Part shown: positions 8,047-16,282 of the stretch, piece by piece
Position numbering within the stretch: position 1 is the first letter of the stretch
Layout: each line of letters opens with the position of its first letter
NCBI GenBank assembly: GCA_965279195.1
Contig: CBDIHP010000044.1
Span: 271,968-335,967 of the forward strand
Source of the DNA: CBDIHP01 sp965279195
Lineage (GTDB): Bacteria > Planctomycetota > Planctomycetia > Isosphaerales > Isosphaeraceae
Reading direction: 5' to 3'
DNA length: 64,000 nucleotides
Translations under genes and position numbers: made by a program
The notes under the pieces: generated by a model
The model's database searches: none
Seen by the model: the letters and a program-made list of their open reading frames with translations, nothing else
Told to the model about the DNA's origin: nothing

Positions 8047-9102
8047 TCAGGACGGTTGCAGGCGACGGCCCGAGACGAGCCGGGCGGCGACCCGCGTGGC
8101 CTGGATCAGGCTGGCGGGCGAGGCGATGCCCTGCCAGGCGATGTCGAACGCCGTGCCGTGGGCCACGCTGGTCCGGACGATCGGCAATCCCAGCGTGACA
8201 TTCACCGCGCGGTCGAAACCGATCGTCTTGAGCGCCACGTGCCCCTGGTCGTGATACATCGCGACCACGGCGTCGAATTCGCCGTAGACCGCCCGCGAGA
8301 ACAGGGTGTCGGCCGCGATCGGCCCGCTCGCGTCGATGTGCGATCGCCTGGCCAGTTCGACGGCCGGGGCGATGATCGTCCGCTCCTCGTCGCCGAACAG
8401 GCCGTTCTCCCCGGCGTGGGGATTGAGCCCCGCCACGGCGATCCGGGGCGACCGGCCGAGTAGCTCGGTGAGCGGGCCCATCGCCTCGTGGGCCAGCCGG
8501 ATCTTGGACAGGACATTCTCGACCGTGATAAGGTCGAAGATCCGCCGCAACGCGACGTGCAAGGTGACGTGGATCACCCCCAGACCGGCACTCGCGGGAT
8601 CCCCCTCGCGGGGCGGCAGGTAGAGCATCATCGCGTGCTCGGGGACGCCGCAACGCTCGGCGAGGATCTCGGTGTGGCCGGGGTGCTCGATGCCCGCGTC
8701 GTGCAGGGCCTCCTTCTGGAGAGGCAGGGTCACGATCGCGTCGATCCGGCCGGCCATGGCGAGGTCGATCGCCGTGACCAGGAAGTCATACGCCGCGCGG
8801 CCGGCCCGAGCATCGACCACGCCCGGCTGGACATGGGCCAGATCCTGGCTGGTGGCGTCGAGGCAGGGGATCGTCGTCGCGTCCGGCCGGGCGTCCTCGG
8901 GTTGCTCGATCCGGACGACCTTCAGCCCCAGCGGGGCCCCGATCTGGCAGGCGACCCTCTCCAATAGGGCGGTGTCGCCGACGACGAACGGCCGGGCCAG
9001 GTCGCGGAGTGGGGAGTCGGTCCAGGCCTTCAGGACCAGCTCCGGCCCGATGCCGGCGACGTCTCCCAGGGTCAGCGCGACGAGCGGCCGGGTGTCGGAC
9101 AC
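8047..9102 (-). CDS. pdxA: 4-hydroxythreonine-4-phosphate dehydrogenase
   Basis: 351 residues, a normal length for PdxA, which oxidises 4-phosphohydroxy-L-threonine with NAD+ in the DXP-dependent route to pyridoxal phosphate. Visible family signatures are LTLGDVAGIGPEL at the start, HPGHTEILAE and MYHDQGHVALKT (metal-binding histidines), LGLPIVRTSVAHGTA, and AGLNPHAGE. The start is a GTG at 9100-9102 with GAGG eight bases upstream. The protein acts in the cytoplasm. It follows the small lipoprotein gene by 21 bases. Confidence 0.93.
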   Translation of the reverse strand: MSDTRPLVALTLGDVAGIGPELVLKAWTDSPLRDLARPFVVGDTALLERVACQIGAPLGLKVVRIEQPEDARPDATTIPCLDATSQDLAHVQPGVVDARAGRAAYDFLVTAIDLAMAGRIDAIVTLPLQKEALHDAGIEHPGHTEILAERCGVPEHAMMLYLPPREGDPASAGLGVIHVTLHVALRRIFDLITVENVLSKIRLAHEAMGPLTELLGRSPRIAVAGLNPHAGENGLFGDEERTIIAPAVELARRSHIDASGPIAADTLFSRAVYGEFDAVVAMYHDQGHVALKTIGFDRAVNVTLGLPIVRTSVAHGTAFDIAWQGIASPASLIQATRVAARLVSGRRLQPS

Positions 9103-9123
9103 GGTCGGATCCTCAGATCGGGG

Positions 9124-9285
9124 TCAGTGCGTGGCGATCGCGCGCGGCGCCTTCGCGGCGGCCTTGTCTGCGGAGGAGGACTCGGGCCCCTGGGTGACCG
9201 GGACCGTTCGAGATGTCTCCTGCGGGGCCGATCCGCAGCCGAGGCAGGGGAAGACGATGAGGAAGAGGGCGAACCATCGGGACAT
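9124..9285 (-). CDS. Small exported (probably lipo-) protein
   Basis: A 53-residue frame from the ATG at 9285 (GGAG upstream) to the TGA at 9124. It begins MSRWFALFLIVFPCLGC, a short signal with a possible but imperfect lipobox ending at Cys17, followed by a Ser/Thr/Pro/Ala-rich stretch. Many planctomycete operons begin with such tiny lipoproteins. No function can be given. It directly precedes pdxA on the same strand. Confidence 0.6.
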   Translation of the reverse strand: MSRWFALFLIVFPCLGCGSAPQETSRTVPVTQGPESSSADKAAAKAPRAIATH

Positions 9286-9559
9286 CGCGGGGAGTCTCCG
9301 GATCGGCGGACGAACGCGTCCCCCTCATTATTCCGGGGAACGGCCGCCGCGTCGACCCGGGCTTTGCGGCCCGGGGGTTCTACCCAGGCCCCGGGGTCGT
9401 CGCTAAGATGAAACCACGCGACGCCGTGCGAAAGAATCGAGAATCCCCGATCCGCCCCAGATCGCCGAAATCACCCTGGACCGTGGCGCGTACCTGACTG
9501 TCCGCCCGACGCCCCGCCCGCCCACGGAACCTTTGGCCCAGACTTGAGGCCCCGGACCC

Positions 9560-11359
9560 ATGCTCAACACTGCCCTCAAAGATTACGTCACCGCGCGGAT
9601 CCTGCCGAACGTCCTTACCCCCGCGCAGTACATCGGCGGCGAGCGGAACAGCGTCCGCAAGGACCACACGAAGGTCCAGGGCACCGTCTGCATGGCGTTC
9701 CCGGACACATACTCCCTCGGAATGAGCCACCACGGGCTCCAGGTGCTCTACAGCCTCCTCAACGCCGACGACCGCTTCGCCTGCGAGCGCGTCTTCACCC
9801 CGCTGCCGGATTTCGAGAAGGCCCTCCGCGAGCACCAGGTGCCCCTGTACTCGCTCGAAACCTTCACGCCGCTCAAGGACTTCGACGTTGTCGGATTCTC
9901 GCTCCAGTACGAGATCTGCTACACGAACGTCCTGACCATGCTCGACCTCGGCGGCATCCCGCTCAAGGCCGAGGACCGCTCGGCCGGCGACGCCCTCGTG
10001 ATCGCCGGCGGCCCCGGGTCGCAGAACCCGGAATTGCTCGCCCCCTACATCGACCTCTTCGTCATCGGCGACGGCGAGCCGAGCCTGCCGGTGGTGGTCG
10101 AACTGTGGTCGTCGATGAAGGGTGATGCCTCGCTGACGCGCGAGGAGAAGCTCGCCAGGATCGCGCGACAGTGCGAATGGGCGTATGTCCCCCGCTTCTA
10201 CGACCCGATCTACGGCGAGGACGGCACGATCACCGACATCGTCCGCAACCGCGACGACGTCCCGGCCGCGATCAAGCCCTGCACGATCGTCTCGCTGGAT
10301 GACATCCCGCTGCCGACGGCCCCGGTGATCCCCTTCGTCGAGACGGCCCACGACCGCATCGCCATCGAGATCATGCGCGGCTGCCCCTGGCAGTGCCGGT
10401 TCTGCCAGAGCACGGTCATCAAGCGGCCCCTGCGGTACCGGACGGTCGAGACGATCGTCAACGCCGCACTCGAAAGCTATTACAACACCGGGTACGACGA
10501 GATCAGCCTGCTGTCGCTCTCGACCAGCGACTACCCGCACTTCGAGGAGCTGGTCACGAAGATGAGCGAGGTCTTCACCCCGATGGGCGTGAGCATCTCG
10601 CTGCCGAGCCTGCGGATCACCGAGACATTGAAGAAGATCCCGGCCCTGCTCAACGAGGGGCGTCGTGGCGGCCTGACGCTCGCCCCCGAGGTCGCGCGGG
10701 ACGACATGCGGGAGCAGATCCGCAAGCCGATCGACAACAAGGACCTGTACGACGGCGCGGCCGAGGCCTTCAAGCGGGGCTGGCGGAAGGTCAAGCTCTA
10801 CTTCCTCTGCGGGCTCCCCGGCGAGCGGACCGCCGACCTCGACGGCATCGTCGAGATGGCCGAGACCCTCGCCCGGATCGGCAAGGACGTGACCGGCCGG
10901 TACACCGAGGTCGTGGCCAGCGTCTCGAACTTCGTCCCCAAGCCGCACACGCCCTATCAGTGGAACGGCATGCAGAGCCGCGAGTACTTCCACTGGGCGC
11001 ACAAGTACCTGCGGTCGAGGGTGAAGCTCAAGACCGTCACCATCAAGTGCCACAACGTCGAGACCAGCCTGCTCGAAGGCATCCTGACGCGTGGCGACCG
11101 CCGCGTGGCCGCCGCCCTGGAAGAGGCCTGGCGTCGCGGCGCCCGGCTCGACGCCTGGACCGAGCATTTCAACCCGAACTTGTGGTGGTCGACCTTCGAG
11201 GACCTCGGCATCGACGTCGAGTTCTACAGCCACCGCGCCCGGCCCTTGGAAGAAGTGCTCCCCTGGGACCACATCCACGTCAAGAAGGGCCGCGAGTACC
11301 TCGCCAAGGAGCAGAACCGCTCGCTCGTCCAGCTCACCTCCATGGCCGGAGCCGTCTGA
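9560..11359 (+). CDS. B12-binding-domain radical SAM protein (TIGR03960-like)
   Basis: 599 residues. An N-terminal Rossmann-like region (residues about 35-190: CMAFPDTYSLGMSHHGLQ, FDVVGFSLQYEICYTNVL, LVIAGGPGSQNPE, DLFVIGDGE) resembles the cobalamin-binding domains of B12 radical SAM enzymes. The [4Fe-4S] motif C-x3-C-x2-C is at Cys275, Cys279 and Cys282 (RGCPWQCRFCQ), followed by a TIM-barrel region with LSLSTSDYPHFEEL and FLCGLPGERTADLDG. This is the order of the TIGR03960 family, often paired with or fused to a TIGR03936/DUF2344 domain that is not present here. The substrate is unknown in the family; a role in RNA or ribosome maturation has been guessed from its neighbours elsewhere. Confidence 0.85.
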   Translation: MLNTALKDYVTARILPNVLTPAQYIGGERNSVRKDHTKVQGTVCMAFPDTYSLGMSHHGLQVLYSLLNADDRFACERVFTPLPDFEKALREHQVPLYSLETFTPLKDFDVVGFSLQYEICYTNVLTMLDLGGIPLKAEDRSAGDALVIAGGPGSQNPELLAPYIDLFVIGDGEPSLPVVVELWSSMKGDASLTREEKLARIARQCEWAYVPRFYDPIYGEDGTITDIVRNRDDVPAAIKPCTIVSLDDIPLPTAPVIPFVETAHDRIAIEIMRGCPWQCRFCQSTVIKRPLRYRTVETIVNAALESYYNTGYDEISLLSLSTSDYPHFEELVTKMSEVFTPMGVSISLPSLRITETLKKIPALLNEGRRGGLTLAPEVARDDMREQIRKPIDNKDLYDGAAEAFKRGWRKVKLYFLCGLPGERTADLDGIVEMAETLARIGKDVTGRYTEVVASVSNFVPKPHTPYQWNGMQSREYFHWAHKYLRSRVKLKTVTIKCHNVETSLLEGILTRGDRRVAAALEEAWRRGARLDAWTEHFNPNLWWSTFEDLGIDVEFYSHRARPLEEVLPWDHIHVKKGREYLAKEQNRSLVQLTSMAGAV

Positions 11360-11360
11360 C

Positions 11361-11921
11361 ATGGCGACCGCGACCAAGCTGCTGACCGCCGAGGAATATC
11401 TCGCCAATCCGGAGTTCAACTGGACCCGGACCGAACTGGTCAATGGGGAGGTCGTCGAGTTATCGCCGCCACCGGGTGCTCAGCACGGCATGATCTGCAT
11501 GAACGTCGGCTACCACCTCAGCCGATTCGCGCGTGAGACTGGGCTTGGCCTGGTCTTCGGCAACGATACCGCCGTCCGGACCACGAGGAATCCCGATTCG
11601 GTGCGTGGGGCGGACGTCATGTACTACTCGATCGCCCGGTTGCCTCGCGATCAGGTCACTCAGGGCGTTCCCGAGATCCCGCCGGATGTGGTCTTCGAAA
11701 TCGTCTCGCCCAACGATCGCATGCGGGAGGTCCGCGCCAAGGTGAACGAATACCTGGCAGCCGGCGTCGGGCTGGTCGGGGTGGTGGATCCTCGCAACCG
11801 GACGGTCAGCCTGTTCCGCGACGACGAACTGAATAGCGTGGTGCTCGTCGAGGCCGAGATGCTCCGGGGCCTGCCGGAACTCCCCGGTTTTGAACTCGCG
11901 GTTTCTGATATCTTCGGCTGA
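11361..11921 (+). CDS. Uma2-family (DUF820) PD-(D/E)XK-like protein
   Basis: 186 residues from the ATG at 11361, one base after the previous stop. It starts with LLTAEEYLANPE and has ELVNGEVVELSPPPGAQHG, PDVVFEIVSPNDRMREVRAKVNEYLAAGVGLVGVVDP and a C-terminal LPGFELAVSDIFG. These are the conserved blocks of the Uma2/DUF820 family, which has a restriction-endonuclease-like fold; Asp and Glu in the VVFEIVSP strand and Lys in RAKVNEYL would be its active-site residues. Members are very numerous in planctomycetes and cyanobacteria; the biological role is unknown. Confidence 0.88.
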   Translation: MATATKLLTAEEYLANPEFNWTRTELVNGEVVELSPPPGAQHGMICMNVGYHLSRFARETGLGLVFGNDTAVRTTRNPDSVRGADVMYYSIARLPRDQVTQGVPEIPPDVVFEIVSPNDRMREVRAKVNEYLAAGVGLVGVVDPRNRTVSLFRDDELNSVVLVEAEMLRGLPELPGFELAVSDIFG

Positions 11922-11925
11922 GTCG

Positions 11926-13599
11926 ATGGATCGAAAGGGGCCGGGGATGTCGCAGGGGGAGGGGCCTTCGGGGCGGGGGAAGCGCTGGATCCTGGACCTC
12001 CTCGTCGTCGCCGCGGCCATCTGTCTCGTCGTCGCGATCCGCCGGCCTCTCGTGCTCAATGCGTCGGTGCATCTCGATAGCGACCTCGCGGTCGACGGTC
12101 TGACGCTCCTCGACGCCACGCGGGGGCAGTTCCGCTGGCACTATCCCGGCACGCCCAGCATCGGGGCGTTGCCGGTGCTGTTCTCGCTGCCGGAAGCCCT
12201 GATCAGCGGGGCGACGCCCGAGGCGCTGGTGCGGGGCGGGGTGCTGGTCGCGGCGTTCGTGGCGGCGGCCGCTTATGCGATGATGCGGACCGTCTTCGGT
12301 TTTCGCGCGGCGGTCTTCGGGCTGGTTCCGCTTGTGTTCAGCTCGACCGGGCTCATCTGGCTCTCGGGCCGCATCACGGGCGGGCACCTGCTGATCGTCG
12401 GCTGGTATGCCCTGGCCCTCGCGGGGCTCGCCGCATGCTTCCGGGGCGGAGGCAGGGGACGGGTCATCGGGCTGGGCGTCTGGTGCGGGCTGGGGATCTT
12501 CGTCGATTCGATGTTCGTCGTCGCCCTCGCGGGGATGATCCCGGGGGCGGTGATCGGATGGCTGATGGGCGAGAGGCGGCCGAAGGGATGGGTTGCCGTG
12601 CCGGTCTTCCTGCTCGGCCTGGTGATCGGGTTGGTGCCGGCCGTGGCGGGGCGGATCCTCGATCCCTACGACGCCTACCAGGACACCTTCGCCGCCAGCA
12701 CGGACCCGAAAGTCCTCCTGGAACACGCCCGGATCTTGACCCTCGAATGCCTGCCGCGACTGGTGGCCGGGCACAAGCTGCCCGGCCTGGAGTCGGAGCC
12801 GGATCCGTCGGCGATCGGCGACGCGTCGGGGCGGTCGCTGTCGGATCTCGGTCGAGCCAGGAAGTCCGGGCTCGATCCCCTGGCGGCCCTCGTGACCGGG
12901 GTCGGCCTGCTGCTGTTCGTCGGGTCGATCGTCGGGCTGGCCAGACCGCCCGGAAAAGTTGCCACGTCCGACCCGGGCCGGACAGCCGTTGTCTGGTCGA
13001 TGCTGTTCGCGTTCGTCGCGGTCGCGGCGGGGTTCGTGCTGAACCGGAACATCTTCAACTCGGACAATTACCGATATCTCGTCCTGTGGTGCTTGCCCTG
13101 GTCGGCGGGGTTCGGGGTCTGGCTCGATCGTATGTCGCGGGGCAGGGGGGGATTGGCGACGGCTGTGGCCATCGCGGTGGGGCTCTCGGGGCTGATGGTC
13201 GTCGACACGATGCGATGGTATCGCGGCCTCGGCTGGAATGACCCGGCGACCGGGTCGGTGGCGAGGAAGGTCGAGGATCCGCTGCTCGACTGGATCAACG
13301 CCCACCCCGAGGTCGACGCCATCCAGGGGGGCTACTGGGACGTCTACCGCCTCTCCTTCCTGACCGGCGGCAAGGTCCAGGGGGTGCCGCATCCGGTGTT
13401 CCCGAACCGGTTCCCCGAACGGTCGAACGCGCTGCCGGGCGGTCGCCCGCGATGGCTAGTGATCCGGCCGACTCAGGACGGGGCGATCTTCCGCGAGAAG
13501 GCCCTGGCGGAGGGGGGCAAGGTGGTGCACCAGGGACGCGGGTTCGTCGTCATCGACTGGCCGACGACCGGCCAGGTAGAATCGAAGAATGAACGCTGA
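11926..13599 (+). CDS. Polytopic membrane protein, GT39-like
   Basis: About 557 residues from the ATG at 11926 (an ATG at 11947 with a purine-rich stretch upstream is equally possible). Roughly ten membrane helices, for example WILDLLVVAAAICLVVAI, GVLVAAFVAAAAYAMM, LIVGWYALALAGLAACF and VPVFLLGLVIGLVPAV. A loop near the N-terminus has NASVHLDSDLAVDGL, an acidic pair in the place where PMT/ArnT-type (GT39) lipid-linked sugar transferases keep their catalytic aspartate. The C-terminal loop region has no clear motif. Function as a glycosyltransferase is an inference. It overlaps the next gene by 11 bases, indicating coupled expression. Confidence 0.6.
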   Translation: MDRKGPGMSQGEGPSGRGKRWILDLLVVAAAICLVVAIRRPLVLNASVHLDSDLAVDGLTLLDATRGQFRWHYPGTPSIGALPVLFSLPEALISGATPEALVRGGVLVAAFVAAAAYAMMRTVFGFRAAVFGLVPLVFSSTGLIWLSGRITGGHLLIVGWYALALAGLAACFRGGGRGRVIGLGVWCGLGIFVDSMFVVALAGMIPGAVIGWLMGERRPKGWVAVPVFLLGLVIGLVPAVAGRILDPYDAYQDTFAASTDPKVLLEHARILTLECLPRLVAGHKLPGLESEPDPSAIGDASGRSLSDLGRARKSGLDPLAALVTGVGLLLFVGSIVGLARPPGKVATSDPGRTAVVWSMLFAFVAVAAGFVLNRNIFNSDNYRYLVLWCLPWSAGFGVWLDRMSRGRGGLATAVAIAVGLSGLMVVDTMRWYRGLGWNDPATGSVARKVEDPLLDWINAHPEVDAIQGGYWDVYRLSFLTGGKVQGVPHPVFPNRFPERSNALPGGRPRWLVIRPTQDGAIFREKALAEGGKVVHQGRGFVVIDWPTTGQVESKNER

Positions 13600-16165
13600 G
13601 ACCACGCCCGCATCCGAGCCGAAGGCCCCCGCCGTCAATCCGATCTGGAACGCCTCGCCGCCCCCCTTCGGACGCGGCGACTGGCTGGCGATCGGCGTCT
13701 GGACGCTGGCGATTGTGGCGTTCTTCTGGGACGCGATCACGCTCCAGAAGGCCCTGTTCTACTTCGACATCACCGAGCTGAACTACACCTATCGCGACTT
13801 CCTCGCGAAGGAGTGGCAGGCCGGTCGCCTGTCGCGATGGATGCCGGGGCTCTATTGCGGTTTGCCGCTCTACAGCGAGAGCCAGGCGGGCTACTGGCAC
13901 CCGCTCAAGCCCCTGCTCTACACCTGGCTGGCGACCTGGAAGGCGTTCAACCTCGACACGATCCTGTCGGTCTGGCTGACCGGCCTGGCGACCTACGGCT
14001 GGCTCCGCCGGCACGTCGGGCCGATCGGGGCGCTGACGGGCGGGGCCGTCTTCGGGCTGAGCGGCTTCGTCTGGGCGCACCTGATCCACACGAGCATGAA
14101 CAACGCCCTCACGAGCGTCCCGCTCGTCTTCTGGGCGGTCGAGGTCGCCTGGGACGGTGGCAAGTTGCGGGGCGTCGCGCTGGGTGCCCTGGCCCTCGCT
14201 TGCCAGGTCTTCGCCGGGCACTTGCAGGACACGATCCTCACGTCGGGGGCCCTGGGCCTCTATGCCTTGTTCCGCGCGGTGACCGAACGAGGGACTCGGG
14301 AACGCATCGTCGCGCTGGCATTTCCCCTGGGTATCATGGCCCTGGGCGTGGCGATCTCGGCGATCCAGTGGGTGCCGTCGAAGGAACTCCTCGACCGCTC
14401 CCCGCGCGCCGGCGGGCTGACCTGGGAGCAGGTGACGTACGGCTCCTGGAGCCCGGAACTCCTGCCGACCCTGGTCGTCCGCGAGGCCTACGGCACCCGG
14501 GCCCGGGACACCGACTGGATGGACGGCTACTACCCCTACCACGAGATGAACGCCTACCTCGGGCTCATCGCGATCGGCCTCGCGGTCATCGGCGCGTCGG
14601 CGTCGCGCGACCGCTGGGTGGCGTTCCTGACGGTGCTTGCGCTGGTCGGCTCGCTGCTGATGCTCGGGCGTTACACGGCGGTCTTCGACGTGATGCACCG
14701 GATCCCGGTCGTGGGCAGTTCGCGGATCCCGGTCCGCTACCACCTCTGGGTCTCGCTGGCGGTCGCCGGGCTCGCGGCGGTGGGGGTGGATCGGCTGGCG
14801 AGGCCCGGCGTCGTCCGGCTGCGCGGGTCGTTCCTCCTCGCGATCGTCGTCCTGGCCGCCTGCGTGCCGCTGCTCATCCACGTCTACTCGCCCGTCTGGA
14901 ACGACCCGAACCGCTGGAACACGCCCTACCACGTCGCCCGCTATCGCTGGCTCGGCTGGGAACTCAGCCTGGCCGGGGCGAGGACGCTCCTGCTGCTGCT
15001 CATCGGGGCCTCAGTCATCCGCGCGGCGGCGAGGAGTCGCGACCCGAAGGCGAGGTCGCGGATCGCCTCGATGATCCCCCTGCTCGTCATCGCGGACCTG
15101 CTCGGGTCGCACTGGTACGACTCGCCGTCGATCGACCCGGGTTACTGGACGAAGCCGCCCGCCTCGGCCGAGTATCTGGCGAGTCGGCCCGACGTGATCC
15201 GGATCACGGGCGAGGCCGACAAGTCGTCGGGCGAGCCGGGGTATGCGTCGGAGCCGGTCGACTTCATGGCGATCCGCGACACCCTCGCCTGGAGCCTCGC
15301 GCCGGTCTGGGGGATCTCCAACTCGTCGGGCATCACCCCGATCTTCCCCCGGCGGATGCTGAACTACACCGACCACGCCAAGCCGAACGCCGGCTACTAC
15401 GAGATCGAGGGCGTGACCCACCTCCTCGCCCGGCGTCCGCTCGCCGGCCTGGATCCGAACCCGGTCCTGAAGGGGACCGCTTATATCCACCGGAACCCCC
15501 GGGCCCTCCCGCGTGCGAGGTTCCTGGGCAGGCCGATCTACACCAAGGACGAGGCCGAGACCGGACGCGTGCTGGAGACGGTCGGCCCGGCGATCCGCGA
15601 GCGGATCATCGTCGAGGACCCCGCGCGGCCGCTCAAGGAGACCGACGCCGCCGAGGGCTCCGCGAGGATCGTCTCGGAGATCCCCGAGCGAGTCGAGGTC
15701 GAGGTCGACGCCAGGACCCGTGGCTATTTCTTCCTGGCCGACACGTTCGATCCCGGCTGGACGGTGACCGTCGACGGCAAGCCCGGGACGATCCTCCCGG
15801 CCTACTCCGCGTTCCGGGCCGTCTTCCTGGAGCCCGGCACGCATCGGCTCATTTTCCGCTACGAACCCGCCGGCTTCCGCCTCGGCGGGGCGATCACTGG
15901 CGTGGGTTTGTTGCTCTCGCTGGTCGGGTTGGCCTGGCCGCGTTCCCTCGCGGCGCTCCGGCCCCCGCACGATGTCCTGTCCTGGCCCTCCCGCTGGCCC
16001 TGGCTCCTGATCGGATCGATCGGCCTGATCATCCTCCTTTCGGCATTCCAGCGCGGTCCGGATGGGATCCAGGTGAACGACCGCTGGACGAATGCCCTGC
16101 ATACGTTCACCTGGGGATCCGGCATCGACGCCATCAAGTCCACGAGATCCGCCCTGGGCCGCTGA
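13589..16165 (+). CDS. YfhO-family polytopic membrane protein
   Basis: 858 residues. After a short cytoplasmic leader come about twelve membrane helices interspersed with loops containing RWMPGLYCGLPLYSESQAGYWHPL and YRDFLAKEWQAG, both typical of the YfhO family, whose fold is related to GT39/GT-C enzymes. A soluble beta-rich domain follows (residues about 640-760, ending near FDPGWTVTVDGKPG), then two more helices. In Firmicutes YfhO homologues help glycosylate lipoteichoic acid; what is modified in a planctomycete is unknown. The 11-base overlap with the preceding GT39-like gene suggests that the two work together. Confidence 0.8.
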   Translation: MNAETTPASEPKAPAVNPIWNASPPPFGRGDWLAIGVWTLAIVAFFWDAITLQKALFYFDITELNYTYRDFLAKEWQAGRLSRWMPGLYCGLPLYSESQAGYWHPLKPLLYTWLATWKAFNLDTILSVWLTGLATYGWLRRHVGPIGALTGGAVFGLSGFVWAHLIHTSMNNALTSVPLVFWAVEVAWDGGKLRGVALGALALACQVFAGHLQDTILTSGALGLYALFRAVTERGTRERIVALAFPLGIMALGVAISAIQWVPSKELLDRSPRAGGLTWEQVTYGSWSPELLPTLVVREAYGTRARDTDWMDGYYPYHEMNAYLGLIAIGLAVIGASASRDRWVAFLTVLALVGSLLMLGRYTAVFDVMHRIPVVGSSRIPVRYHLWVSLAVAGLAAVGVDRLARPGVVRLRGSFLLAIVVLAACVPLLIHVYSPVWNDPNRWNTPYHVARYRWLGWELSLAGARTLLLLLIGASVIRAAARSRDPKARSRIASMIPLLVIADLLGSHWYDSPSIDPGYWTKPPASAEYLASRPDVIRITGEADKSSGEPGYASEPVDFMAIRDTLAWSLAPVWGISNSSGITPIFPRRMLNYTDHAKPNAGYYEIEGVTHLLARRPLAGLDPNPVLKGTAYIHRNPRALPRARFLGRPIYTKDEAETGRVLETVGPAIRERIIVEDPARPLKETDAAEGSARIVSEIPERVEVEVDARTRGYFFLADTFDPGWTVTVDGKPGTILPAYSAFRAVFLEPGTHRLIFRYEPAGFRLGGAITGVGLLLSLVGLAWPRSLAALRPPHDVLSWPSRWPWLLIGSIGLIILLSAFQRGPDGIQVNDRWTNALHTFTWGSGIDAIKSTRSALGR

Positions 16166-16168
16166 TCT

Positions 16169-16279
16169 GGAGTGCGGCAGTCCGGCTGCCGCTTGGCTCC
16201 GCGTTGGGGTTCTCCTCCAGGTCGGTCTGATGGATCTCTTCAGAACCGGGGAATCGCGGCAGCCGGACTGCCGCACTCC
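16169..16279. repeat. BIME-like inverted repeat pair (GGAG class 1)
   Basis: GGAG at 16169-16172 is followed by a hairpin GCGGCAG-TCCGG-CTGCCGC to 16192. The same 24 bases appear inverted at 16256-16279 (ending CTCC). The pair fills the gap between the convergent YfhO-family gene and the giant surface-protein gene and starts three bases after the former. Confidence 0.8.
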
Positions 16280-16282
16280 GAA

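Noticed and set aside
9380..11443. 687-codon minus-strand frame across the radical SAM and Uma2 genes
   Set aside because: Shadow of a high-GC coding strand; the plus-strand proteins have clear motifs and the shadow has none.
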